From the NCBI GenBank assembly GCA_035699745.1, contig DASSPH010000064.1, forward strand, positions 1-52,905: DNA of 52,905 nucleotides, written 5' to 3'. The translations under genes and the position numbers were made by a program. The DNA comes from Vicinamibacterales bacterium. Lineage in GTDB: Bacteria > Acidobacteriota > Vicinamibacteria > Vicinamibacterales > 2-12-FULL-66-21. The notes beneath the pieces were generated by a model. That model did no database searches. It was not told the DNA's origin and was given only the letters and a program-made list of their open reading frames with translations. Below, piece by piece: positions 42,712 to 50,144 of this stretch (its first letter is position 1; the number at the start of each line of letters is the position of its first letter).

Positions 42712-42827
42712 GGGCGAGGGGCGAGGGGCGAGGGTCGAGGTTCGGGAAGCGGGAATCCGGAAGCGGGAAGCCAGAGCCGGAAACCGGAAACCCGAAACCG
42801 GAAACCGAAACCGAAACCGGAAACCGA
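42712..42827. repeat. degenerate purine-rich tandem tract
   Basis: Starts as repeats of GGGCGAG/GGTCGAGG, passes into GGAAGCGGGAA and then into a run of CCGGAAACC/CCGAAACC units (for example ggaaaccggaaacccgaaac). The unit drifts in length (6-10 bp). One strand is almost wholly purine, so it could form unusual DNA structure. Not coding. Confidence 0.6.
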
Positions 42828-42972
42828 CCGCGTACAGACAAAAGCGGGCCGGATCGAGGACGGAACGCAAAGCACCCTGCGAAAGTGCTGACGTTTATAT
42901 CGATGGATCGACCCCGGAGGATTCCGGTGCCGTCTCCTGCGATCCGTCCCCGATCCGGCCCGCCTTCGTTAT

Positions 42973-42993
42973 CCGAGGGGCTTCGCCCCTCGG
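42973..42993. other. perfect 9-bp-stem hairpin in dispersed repeat copy B
   Basis: CCGAGGGGC-TTC-GCCCCTCGG is a perfect 9-bp stem with a 3-nt loop. A related hairpin (GGGGCG-TT-CGCCCC) begins copy A at 15689, so the hairpin is part of the repeated element rather than a gene-specific terminator. Confidence 0.55.
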
Positions 42994-43086
42994 ACTCCCC
43001 TGCACGCTTTCTCGCTCGCGGCACCCACTGAAGGTCGAGGGCGCCGCTCGGCTCGTTCGCGTGGCTCGTTCGCGACCGCTCACTCG
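42973..43086. repeat. dispersed intergenic repeat, copy B
   Basis: Hairpin, then TGCACGCTTTCTCGCTCGCGG, then a spacer, then CGCTCGGCTCGTTCGCGTGG followed by CTCGTTCGCGACCGCTCACTCGC. The same modules in the same order occur in copy A (15685-15775) with a shorter spacer. Both copies lie between genes. Confidence 0.5.
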
Positions 43087-43129
43087 CCTCCCGAGGTAGG
43101 GCGGCAAGCGGTGAGCGGCAGGCGGTTGC

Positions 43130-43795
43130 TTACGCCAGGACCTTGATGACGACGCGGCGGTTCTGGGCGCGGCCGTCCCGGGTCTTGTTCGGCGCGATCG
43201 GCTTGTCTTCGCCGTAGCTGATCACGTTCATCTTGTGCAGCGGGATCTGCTGGTTCTCATAGAGGTACCGCTTCACCGCCTCGGCGCGATCCAGGCCGAT
43301 CTTGTAGTTCGTCAGCTTGTCGCCGACGTTGTCGGTGTGCCCTTCGATCTCGATGAAGCCGCCGTTCGGGTTGGCCTTCAGCTGCTGCACGAGCTCGTCG
43401 ATCTGGGTCTGCATCTCGGCCGGGATCTTCGACTGGCCGAACTTGAACCCGCCCTTGTCCTCGCTCATCACGACTTCGTAGACCAGCCGCTTGGAGCGCG
43501 CTTCGATCGCGTCGGCGCGGGCGTTCACCTTGCCGGCGGCGCCGTAGGCTTCCTCGGCGCGCGAGTTCGCCGCCTGGGCGCTCTGCGCCGCGGCCTGTGC
43601 CTTCTGATCGACCTCGCCGATGCGCCCCTCGTTGGCGCGCGTGCGCTGCTGCGTCTCTTCGACCGAGCGCGAGAGCGTGTCGACCTTCTGATCGACCTCG
43701 CCGACGCGCTGACGCACCATCTTCTTGGTCGCGCAGGCGCTCGTGCCCACCACGGCCAGCCCCGTAATCACTACCGCCGATACGAACCTCTTCAT
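43130..43795 (-). CDS. OmpA-family lipoprotein
   Basis: The 221-residue protein has a lipoprotein signal with lipobox TSAC (Cys at residue 21). An Lpp-like coiled-coil region follows, with heptads such as VGEVDQKVDTLSRSVEETQQR and IGEVDQKAQAAAQSAQ (about 30-95). The C-terminal OmpA/Pal-type peptidoglycan-binding domain (about 105-220) has IEIEGHTDNVGDKLTNYKIGLDRAEAVKRYL and GRAQNRRVVI. It should tether the envelope to peptidoglycan. The ATG has a GAAGGAG site. It is 32 bp downstream of the VWFA protein gene on the same strand. Confidence 0.92.
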   Translation of the reverse strand: MKRFVSAVVITGLAVVGTSACATKKMVRQRVGEVDQKVDTLSRSVEETQQRTRANEGRIGEVDQKAQAAAQSAQAANSRAEEAYGAAGKVNARADAIEARSKRLVYEVVMSEDKGGFKFGQSKIPAEMQTQIDELVQQLKANPNGGFIEIEGHTDNVGDKLTNYKIGLDRAEAVKRYLYENQQIPLHKMNVISYGEDKPIAPNKTRDGRAQNRRVVIKVLA

Positions 43796-43827
43796 CGCAG
43801 TTCTCCTTCGTTAGAGCTTCTAAAGGG

Positions 43828-44802
43828 TTACGAACCGGCGCGCGCGCCGGTGGTGTATCCGCTCCTGGCGCGCACGGTAAGATTCCGGTCCTTCGTCTTC
43901 ACGTCCAGTGGACGCCAGCCGCGCTGGGCCGACGCAGTAAAGGCGAGCACGTACTGGTGCCGCAGCTCGTCTACGATCTGGCGCGCGGCGATGCTCTCGT
44001 GCGCCGGCGCACTGGTCATGAACAGGTCGCCGCCGGTCCATCGCGCCAGCGAGCGCAGCGGACTCTCTTCGATCTGTTCGCGCGCGTCCTCACGGTCGCG
44101 CTCCCCTTCGGTCAGCACGGTCACGACGTACACCGGCACGTCGATCCCGCTGGCGACGGCGGACACCTGCTCCGGCTTCAGCAGGCTGCTGGTGTCCAGC
44201 CCGTCGGTGAATACGACGACCGCGCGGCGGTGCCGGTCTCCGGCCGGCGTGTTGGCGACCCCCTCGGCCGTCTCGGCCACCGCGTCGTAGAGCGACGTCT
44301 GCCCGTAGGGCACGACGCGCGAAATGGCGCTCTCGATCGCTCCCGCGTCGGCGGTGAACGGCTGCAGGGACTGCAGGTTCATGTCGAAGCTGTAGACCGC
44401 CGCTTCGTCCGTTCCGTCGGCCAGGTTCAGCGCGCTCAACAGGTGCCGCGCCGCCTGCCTGGCTTCCTCGAGGCGGCTCGACAGCCGCATGCTCCCGCTC
44501 ACGTCGAACAGCAGCGCAACCCGCACGGGCGCGTTCTCATCCGCCCGGAAATCGATGATGTCACGCCGCGTCCCCCCCTCCTGGACGACGAAGTCTTCCT
44601 TCCGGAGATTCCGCGCGAATCGGCCGCGCTTGTCTCGGACGACCGCCGCAACCCGTACGAGGTCCACGGCGGAACGGAAGGTCGGCCTGGCCGTCTGAGA
44701 GGGGGCTCCCGATGGCGGGAGAGCATCCTGGGACGCGGCAGGTGACGGCACGTAAAGGAGGAGCAGCGTGAGGGCTGAGGTCACCGCTGAGCGTGTCGTC
44801 AC
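43828..44802 (-). CDS. secreted VWFA-related domain protein
   Basis: From the GTG at 44802 the protein has 324 residues; a TTG at 44838 would add 12 residues that lack any ribosome site. A signal peptide (about 5-25) precedes the acidobacterial-type VWFA-related domain. The DLVRVAAVVRDKRGRFARNLRKEDFVVQEGG prologue is followed by the MIDAS motif DVSGSM, then YSFDMNLQSLQPF and VVVFTDGLDTSS, giving a complete metal-dependent adhesion site. The C-terminal DVKTKDRNLTVRARSGY is characteristic of the family. Role unknown, probably protein-protein contacts at the surface. Confidence 0.88.
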   Translation of the reverse strand: MTTRSAVTSALTLLLLYVPSPAASQDALPPSGAPSQTARPTFRSAVDLVRVAAVVRDKRGRFARNLRKEDFVVQEGGTRRDIIDFRADENAPVRVALLFDVSGSMRLSSRLEEARQAARHLLSALNLADGTDEAAVYSFDMNLQSLQPFTADAGAIESAISRVVPYGQTSLYDAVAETAEGVANTPAGDRHRRAVVVFTDGLDTSSLLKPEQVSAVASGIDVPVYVVTVLTEGERDREDAREQIEESPLRSLARWTGGDLFMTSAPAHESIAARQIVDELRHQYVLAFTASAQRGWRPLDVKTKDRNLTVRARSGYTTGARAGS

Positions 44803-44911
44803 GCGGGGGTGTATTCCAAAGGCGCTGCCAAGCGCCAATACTTAAGCTAATCAACTACTTACCGGGAGCATCAGTCTACGGACGAGTCTCCAGACCGCCC
44901 AAAGCGAGTAA

Positions 44912-44952
44912 GATTTACATCATTTGGCCACTTCCCCGCAGCAGGATTTACA
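44912..44952. promoter_or_regulatory. GATTTACA direct repeat, 33 bp apart
   Basis: GATTTACA occurs at 44912-44919 and again at 44945-44952 in the divergent region between the VWFA and AlaA-like genes. The 33-bp distance is three helical turns and the region is AT-rich. It could be a regulator site; chance is not excluded. Confidence 0.3.
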
Positions 44953-44966
44953 CCTCCGGGCACTCT

Positions 44967-44972
44967 GATAAC
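44967..44972 (+). promoter_or_regulatory. -10-like GATAAC before the AlaA-like gene
   Basis: GATAAC (4 of 6 consensus bases, preceded by CTCT) ends 9 nt before the ATG at 44982, with no Shine-Dalgarno between them. The 9-nt spacing equals that of the TATACT elements at 27262 and 47591. Confidence 0.3.
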
Positions 44973-44981
44973 ATTCCGCCG

Positions 44982-46208
44982 ATGCGAGCGACCGCTGCGA
45001 TACCCGTCGCGCGACGCGTCAGCGGCTTCGTCTACGCCATCCGCAACATCGTCGCGGAGGCGCGCAAGGTGGAAGCGGCCGGCAAAGTCGTGAGGTACTT
45101 GAACATCGGGGATCCGATCACGTTCGGGTTCCAGACCCCGCCGCACATGGTGGCCGCCGTGGAGCGGGCCATGCGCGACGGCCACAACGGCTACGCGCCC
45201 TCTGTCGGGATTCTGCCGGCGCGCGAAGCGGTCGCCGGCGAGCTCACGCGGCGCGGCATGCCCGTCACTGCCGACCGCGTGGTCATCACCTCCGGCACAT
45301 CCGAGGGGATCGAGCTGACGCTCACCGCCCTGGCGGAGGCCGGCGACGAGGTGCTGATTCCGTCGCCGACCTATCCTCTCTATACGGCGGTGCTCGCCAA
45401 GATCGGGGCGCGCCCGGTGTTCTACCGGAAGGATCCCGCCAATGGCTGGCTGCCGGACGTCGCGGAGATCGCGCGCCTCGTCACGCCGGCCACCCGCGCG
45501 ATCGTCGTCATCGATCCCAACAACCCGACCGGCGCCACCTATCCCGACAGCGTGCGGCGCGGGCTCATCGAGATCGCCGACGCCCACAACCTGCCGCTGC
45601 TCGCCGACGAAGTCTACGGCGACCTCGCCTACGACGGACCGGTGCCGCCCATGGCGAGTCTCTATCCGGACGCGCCGATCGTGTCGTTCTCGTCGCTGTC
45701 GAAGGCGTATCTGGCGCCGGGATGGCGTGCCGGGTGGATGGCGGTCGGGCGCACCGAACGCCTCGACGATCTGCTCGCCGCGGTGAAGAAGCTCGCCGAC
45801 GGACGCCTGTGCTCGACCGGGCCGATGGAGCACGCCATTCCGGCGGCGCTCAACGGCGATCGCTCCCACGAAGCCACGTTCCGCGCCGCCCTGCGCGAGC
45901 GGGCGGAGCTGACCGTCGCGCGGCTGAACGCGATCGACGGAATCAGCACGGTCCCCCCGAGCGCCGCGTTCTACGCGATGCCGCGCGTCGCGCTGCCTGA
46001 GGGGGCCACCGACGAACAATACGTCCTCGGGCTGCTGCGCGCCACGGGCGTGCTGTGCGTCTACGGCTCCGGCTTCGGCACGCGTCCCGAAGACGGCTTC
46101 TTCCGCGTCGTGTTCCTCGCCAGTCCGCCGGAGCTGGCGGAGATCTACGATCTCGTCGCCGGCTTCACTCGCGACTTTCTCGCCCGCGGCGGCTCGACCC
46201 GGGTGTGA
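44982..46208 (+). CDS. class I/II aminotransferase (alanine-aminotransferase-like)
   Basis: The 408-residue fold-type I enzyme resembles E. coli AlaA: RYLNIGDPITFGF near the N-terminus, NGYAPSVGILPAREAVA, TSGTSEGIELTLTAL, VVIDPNNPTGATY and LADEVYGDLAYDG. The Schiff-base lysine K241 is in SLSKAYLAPGWRAGWM and the C-terminal Arg is in FFRVVFLAS. The likely donors are alanine or glutamate. The start is the ATG at 44982; earlier in-frame codons run through the divergent promoter region. The stop overlaps the GTG of the AI-2E-family gene (GTGA). Confidence 0.88.
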   Translation: MRATAAIPVARRVSGFVYAIRNIVAEARKVEAAGKVVRYLNIGDPITFGFQTPPHMVAAVERAMRDGHNGYAPSVGILPAREAVAGELTRRGMPVTADRVVITSGTSEGIELTLTALAEAGDEVLIPSPTYPLYTAVLAKIGARPVFYRKDPANGWLPDVAEIARLVTPATRAIVVIDPNNPTGATYPDSVRRGLIEIADAHNLPLLADEVYGDLAYDGPVPPMASLYPDAPIVSFSSLSKAYLAPGWRAGWMAVGRTERLDDLLAAVKKLADGRLCSTGPMEHAIPAALNGDRSHEATFRAALRERAELTVARLNAIDGISTVPPSAAFYAMPRVALPEGATDEQYVLGLLRATGVLCVYGSGFGTRPEDGFFRVVFLASPPELAEIYDLVAGFTRDFLARGGSTRV

Positions 46209-47257
46209 CTACGCGCTCCGTCGACGAGGCTCGCGCGCTCATCCGCTACGCGATCCTGATGACGGCGCTCGCCGGCATCGTCCTGTGGTGCGCCTACATC
46301 GTCCGCGACGTGCTGCTCATCGTCTACGTCAGCATCGTGCTGGCGATCGGCTTCAGCCCGATCGTGCGGATCATCGAACGGCAGCGGATCAGCGTCACCA
46401 AGCGCTTTCCCCGGTGGCTCGCGATTCTGGTGCTCTATCTCGCCATCCTGGGCACGATCGCGCTGGTGGTGATGCTGGTGTTTCCGCCGCTCGTGCGGCA
46501 GGCGCAGGCGCTGTGGGAGAAGCTCCCGGAGATGTTCGAACGCGCGCAGCAGTTCCTCATCAGCAAGGGCTGGCTGAAGGAGCACCTGACGATGCGCGAG
46601 GCGGTGGAGCGGGCGCCGGGCGGCGGCGGCGACGCGGTGGGCCAGGTCGCGCGCACCGCCGCGAGCCTGGCGGGCGGAATCTTCGGCGTCTTCACGATCC
46701 TGATTCTGACCTTCTACATGCTGGTCGACTCGTGGGCGCTGCGGGAGTCCGCGCTGCGGCTGCTGCCGAAGAAGCATCGCGCCCGCGCCGATGCGGCGAG
46801 CCGCGTGGTGATGGTCAAGGTGAGCGCCTGGCTGGGCGGACAGCTGCTGCTGGCGGGAACGATCGGCGCAACCTCCGCGATCGGGCTGTGGGCGCTCGGC
46901 ATTCCCTTCTTCTACGTGCTCGCGCTCATCTCGGCGGTCGGCGAGATGATTCCGATCGTCGGGCCGTTCCTCGCCGCCATTCCGGCGATCGCGGTGGCCT
47001 CCACGGTCTCGCTGCAGAAGGTGATCGTCGTCATCGTCTTCTTCGTCGTGCAGCAGCAGCTCGAGAATCACATCCTGGTGCCGAAGATCATGTCGCGGCA
47101 GGTGGGCGTGAGTCCGGTGACGGTGATCGTGTCGCTGCTGATCGGCGGAAGTCTGCTCGGGGTGGTCGGCGCGCTGCTCGCGGTGCCGACCGCCGCGATC
47201 CTGCAGGTCATCGCCGCGGAAGTGCTGTCCGACGAGGAACTGGTCTCAGAGAAATAG
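46205..47257 (+). CDS. AI-2E family (PerM/UPF0118) transporter
   Basis: The 350-residue membrane protein has about 7-8 predicted helices and the family landmarks YVSIVLAIGFSPIVRIIER, FYMLVDSWALRESALRLLP and the highly conserved IPFFYVLALISAVGEMIPIVGPFLAAIPA. The final QQQLENHILVPKIMSRQVGVSP is also typical. The family contains the reported AI-2 exporter TqsA and Na+/H+ antiporter-like proteins, so the substrate is undecided. The GTG start at 46205 overlaps the aminotransferase stop by 4 bp, so it is translationally coupled. Its 3' end overlaps the convergent small membrane protein by 12 bp. Confidence 0.92.
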   Translation: MTTRSVDEARALIRYAILMTALAGIVLWCAYIVRDVLLIVYVSIVLAIGFSPIVRIIERQRISVTKRFPRWLAILVLYLAILGTIALVVMLVFPPLVRQAQALWEKLPEMFERAQQFLISKGWLKEHLTMREAVERAPGGGGDAVGQVARTAASLAGGIFGVFTILILTFYMLVDSWALRESALRLLPKKHRARADAASRVVMVKVSAWLGGQLLLAGTIGATSAIGLWALGIPFFYVLALISAVGEMIPIVGPFLAAIPAIAVASTVSLQKVIVVIVFFVVQQQLENHILVPKIMSRQVGVSPVTVIVSLLIGGSLLGVVGALLAVPTAAILQVIAAEVLSDEELVSEK

Positions 47258-47551
47258 AATCGCGATCCAGGGCAGGACCGCGACGGCGACGTAGAAGGCC
47301 GACAGCGCCGCCAGGATCCGGTGCACGGCGGTCAGGTGCAGCGCGATCCCGAAGGCGCCCGCCGTCATCTTCGCCGCCGCCAGCGCCGGCCCCTCGCCGA
47401 TCGAGGTCATCAGCCACGCCAGCAGCGGGTTCCCCTCGATGCCGACGCCGTAGAGACTTACACCTACGTAAGTGAACACGCCGTCACACGCCTGGGCGAC
47501 GAGGAAGACGACGACCACAATGTCGGCAAACCGGGCGGTGGGGAGCCGCAT
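47246..47551 (-). CDS. small membrane protein (DUF5658-like)
   Basis: A 101-residue protein with three to four predicted membrane helices. The pattern FLVAQACDGVFTYVGVSLYGVGIEGNPLLAWLM (a D-x-x-x-T in helix 1 followed by E-x-N-P-L) resembles DUF5658-type proteins. The ATG at 47551 is preferred over a TTG at 47569; neither has a strong ribosome site. Function unknown. The 3' overlap with the AI-2E-family gene is convergent. Confidence 0.7.
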   Translation of the reverse strand: MRLPTARFADIVVVVFLVAQACDGVFTYVGVSLYGVGIEGNPLLAWLMTSIGEGPALAAAKMTAGAFGIALHLTAVHRILAALSAFYVAVAVLPWIAILFL

Positions 47552-47590
47552 GGAGGGCGGTGGTATCAACCCGGATGCCAGCCGCGGCTT

Positions 47591-47596
47591 TATACT
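47591..47596 (+). promoter_or_regulatory. -10 element TATACT before the Kbl-like gene
   Basis: TATACT, with 9 nt (ggctggctt) between it and the ATG at 47606 and no Shine-Dalgarno. This is the same hexamer and the same distance as for the D-cysteine desulfhydrase-like gene on the other strand, which supports a leaderless-promoter reading. Confidence 0.45.
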
Positions 47597-47605
47597 GGCT
47601 GGCTT

Positions 47606-48787
47606 ATGCGCACCGATCCGCTGGCCTACCTGGGGAGAGAGCTGGACGCCCTCCGAGAGCAGAAGCTCTTCAGACAGTTACGGATACTCGACGGCGAACA
47701 GAAGGCTCACACCTCGGTCGACCACCGCTCGGTAGTCAACCTCTCGTCGAACAATTATCTCGGTCTCACGACACATCCCAGGCTGCGGCAGAAGGCCCTC
47801 GAGGCGGTCGAGAAGTATGGCGTGGGCACGGGATCCGTCAGGACCATCGCCGGAACCATGGAAATTCACATGGAGCTCGAACGGCGGCTGGCGGAGTTCA
47901 AGAAGGTCGAAAAGGTGGTGGTCTTCCAGAGCGGCTTCGCGGCGAACGCCGGGACCGTCTCCGCCATCCTCACCAAGGAAGACGTGGTCATCTCGGACGA
48001 GTTGAACCACGCCAGCATCATCGACGGCTGCCGTCTCAGCCGGGCCACCATCAAGGTCTTTCCCCACAAGGACGTGGACGCCGCCAGACGGATCGTCAAG
48101 GATCTCCCGGCGTCGCAGCGCAAGCTCCTCATCACCGACGGCGTGTTCAGCATGGACGGCGACCTGGGGCCGCTTCCGGCGCTCTGCGACCTGGCCGAGG
48201 AAACCGGGTGCATCATGATGGTGGACGATGCGCATGCGAGCGGCGTGTTCGGGAAGAACGGGCGCGGCACGATCGACCATTTCGGCATGCACGGGCGGGT
48301 GGACGTCCAGGTCGGCACGCTGTCGAAAGCGGTCGGCTGTCTGGGCGGCTACGTCGCCGGCAGCCGCGACCTGATCGACTTTCTCTATCACCGGGCGCGC
48401 CCGTTCCTGTTCTCGACGTCGCATCCCCCCGCGGTGGTGCTCGCGTGCATCGCGGCGCTCGACGTGCTGATGGAAGAGCCGGAAATCATCGAACGGCTCT
48501 GGGACAACACTCGTTTCTTCAAAGAGGGGCTGCACCGGCTCGGCTTCGACACCGGCTTGAGCGAGAGCCCGATTACGCCGGTGATCGCCGGCGAAGGGGC
48601 GAAGGCGATGGAGCTGTCCGACAAGCTCTTCGAGCGCGGCGTCTTCGCGCAGGGAATCGCCTTCCCGACGGTGGCGCGCGACAAGGCCCGCGTGCGGACG
48701 ATCGTGACCGCGACCCACACGCGCGAGGACCTGCAGTACGCGCTCGACGCATTCGCCGCCGTCGGCCGCGAAATCGGCCTGATCTAG
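47606..48787 (+). CDS. kbl: alpha-oxoamine synthase, glycine C-acetyltransferase-like (Kbl/BioF family)
   Basis: The 393-residue PLP enzyme of the alpha-oxoamine synthase family has NLSSNNYLGLTTHPRL, GVGTGSVRTIAGTMEIHMELERRLA, SDELNHASIIDG, MMVDDAHASGVFG and the Schiff-base lysine K241 in GTLSKAVGCLGG. FLFSTSHPP follows. The RTIAGTMEIHMELE sequence favours glycine C-acetyltransferase (2-amino-3-ketobutyrate CoA ligase) over 8-amino-7-oxononanoate synthase, but the two are hard to separate by eye. No tdh or other bio gene is adjacent. The 76-bp gap to the next gene is a degenerate repeat. Confidence 0.8.
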   Translation: MRTDPLAYLGRELDALREQKLFRQLRILDGEQKAHTSVDHRSVVNLSSNNYLGLTTHPRLRQKALEAVEKYGVGTGSVRTIAGTMEIHMELERRLAEFKKVEKVVVFQSGFAANAGTVSAILTKEDVVISDELNHASIIDGCRLSRATIKVFPHKDVDAARRIVKDLPASQRKLLITDGVFSMDGDLGPLPALCDLAEETGCIMMVDDAHASGVFGKNGRGTIDHFGMHGRVDVQVGTLSKAVGCLGGYVAGSRDLIDFLYHRARPFLFSTSHPPAVVLACIAALDVLMEEPEIIERLWDNTRFFKEGLHRLGFDTGLSESPITPVIAGEGAKAMELSDKLFERGVFAQGIAFPTVARDKARVRTIVTATHTREDLQYALDAFAAVGREIGLI

Positions 48788-48855
48788 AGCGGAAGGCGGA
48801 CAGCGGACGGCGGGAAGCGGACGGCGGAAAGTGGACAGCTGACAGCGGAAGACGC
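48788..48855. repeat. degenerate GCGGACGGCGGAAA tract
   Basis: The intergenic DNA consists of imperfect repeats of a GCGGAC(G)GCGG(G)AA unit (gcggacagcggacggcggga and onward). It starts right after the Kbl-like stop and ends at the RsbU-type gene's start region. Not coding. Confidence 0.55.
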
Positions 48856-48863
48856 ACACACGA

Positions 48864-50048
48864 ATGGGGAAGCAGGCTAATCCCTCGGGCGCGCACTGGT
48901 TCGACATGTGGACCAGGGACGTGGCGCGGGACGTCACGGCGGAGGATCTCGGGCGGCTGTTCACGCACGATTCGCGCGAGGCCTACCGGTTCTTCTCGCG
49001 CGGGCTGGACGAGGACCGGCTCGCGCGCGAGCCGTGGTGGCGGCGTCAGCTGCTCCGGATGCGGCAGGTCTTCGTCGCGTTCACGCTGAAGCTGTCGCCG
49101 GCGCGGCGCGCGTTGTACCTGATCTCGCTCGTGGTCGCGCTGATCGGCGTGATCAAGCTCTATCGCGGCTGGACCATGGTCTCCGTCCCGTTCGGCACGC
49201 CTTTCTTCAACGTCGTCGTCGTCGCGCCGCAGTGGGCCGACGGCACGTTCGCGCTCCTCGTCAGCATCGTGCTGGTGAACCTGCTGGTGCTGCTCGAGGT
49301 GGCCGATCGGCTGTCGCTGAAAGGGGAGCTCGAGGTCGCGCGCGAGATCCAGCTCGCGATGCTGCCGACGGGGACCTACACCGCCGGCGATGCGGAAATC
49401 TGCGGCGTGACGCGGCCGGCGAATACCGTCGGCGGGGATTTCTACGACGTGCTGCCGCTGATCGACGATCCCGAAGGGCGCGTGATCGTCACCATCGGCG
49501 ACGTGGCGGGGAAAGGCAGCCCGGCGGCGCTGCTGATGGCGTTGCTGCTCGCCGTGCTGCGGACGCTCGTCGACGAGAAGCTCGAGGCGTGCGCCCTCGT
49601 CGCGCGGCTGAATACGCAGATCTGCCGCCACACGCCGGGATCCAGGTTCATCACCCTGTTCTACGGCGTCTACACGCCGGCCACGGGCGCGCTCACGTAC
49701 GTCAACGCGGGACAGAACCCGCCGCTGCTGCGCCGCGCCGACGGCACGATCGAACGGCTCACCGGAACCGGGATCGCGCTCGGGATGTTCGAGGGCAGCA
49801 CCTACGATGCCGTCACCACCTCGGTGGGGCACGGCGATCTGCTGGTGCTCTACAGCGACGGCATCACGGAGGCGGAGAATCCCGCCGGACAGCCGTTCGA
49901 AGAGACCGGGCTCGAACGGCTCGTCGCGGCCCGCGGGAGCGACAGCCCAGCCGTGCTCGCGCCGGCGATTCTGCACGCGGTCGAAGGGCACGCCAGGGAT
50001 TCGCGGTTCACGGACGATTTGACGGTGTTGATCCTCAAAAGAACGTAG
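48864..50048 (+). CDS. membrane-anchored RsbU/SpoIIE-type PP2C phosphatase
   Basis: The 394-residue protein has a soluble N-terminus (about 1-80), two membrane helices (about 84-100 and 128-148) and a C-terminal SpoIIE/RsbU PP2C-type serine phosphatase domain. The catalytic-domain marks are LEVAREIQLAMLPTG, NTVGGDFYDVLPL, VTIGDVAGKGSPAALLMA (metal-binding Asp), TYVNAGQNPPLL and the final LVLYSDGITEAENPAGQPF with DDLTVLILKR. Such enzymes usually dephosphorylate anti-sigma-factor antagonists. No antagonist or anti-sigma kinase gene is adjacent. Confidence 0.92.
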   Translation: MGKQANPSGAHWFDMWTRDVARDVTAEDLGRLFTHDSREAYRFFSRGLDEDRLAREPWWRRQLLRMRQVFVAFTLKLSPARRALYLISLVVALIGVIKLYRGWTMVSVPFGTPFFNVVVVAPQWADGTFALLVSIVLVNLLVLLEVADRLSLKGELEVAREIQLAMLPTGTYTAGDAEICGVTRPANTVGGDFYDVLPLIDDPEGRVIVTIGDVAGKGSPAALLMALLLAVLRTLVDEKLEACALVARLNTQICRHTPGSRFITLFYGVYTPATGALTYVNAGQNPPLLRRADGTIERLTGTGIALGMFEGSTYDAVTTSVGHGDLLVLYSDGITEAENPAGQPFEETGLERLVAARGSDSPAVLAPAILHAVEGHARDSRFTDDLTVLILKRT

Positions 50049-50144
50049 TTCGTCACTTGCCTGCCGGAGGTCGCGGGACGGGCGAGCGATGGTGGGCGAA
50101 CTGCCGCCGCCCGTTCCGGTGTCTAATAACTAGCGTCCCCGCCG

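Larger units (their letters stand above)
42622..43129. other. 508-bp gene-free region with repeats
   Basis: Between the catalytic M16 start and the OmpA-family stop there is no convincing gene. From left to right it holds a purine-rich short-period tract (42712-42827), a more AT-rich patch with gacgtttatatcg (about 42890-42900), a GGGGC hairpin plus dispersed repeat (42973-43086) and a GCGGCAAGCGG-type tract (43101-43128). Small open frames across it are products of these repeats. Confidence 0.6.

Noticed and set aside
42697-42830. Possible CRISPR array in the repetitive stretch upstream of the M16 genes
   Set aside because: Units are 6-10 bp and drift continuously; there are no equal-length unique spacers and no cas genes.
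42903-43031. A 42-codon plus-strand frame starting MDRPRRIPVP
   Set aside because: Most of it is a translation of the dispersed repeat and its hairpin (SEGLRPSDSPARFLARG); no ribosome site and no neighbour context.
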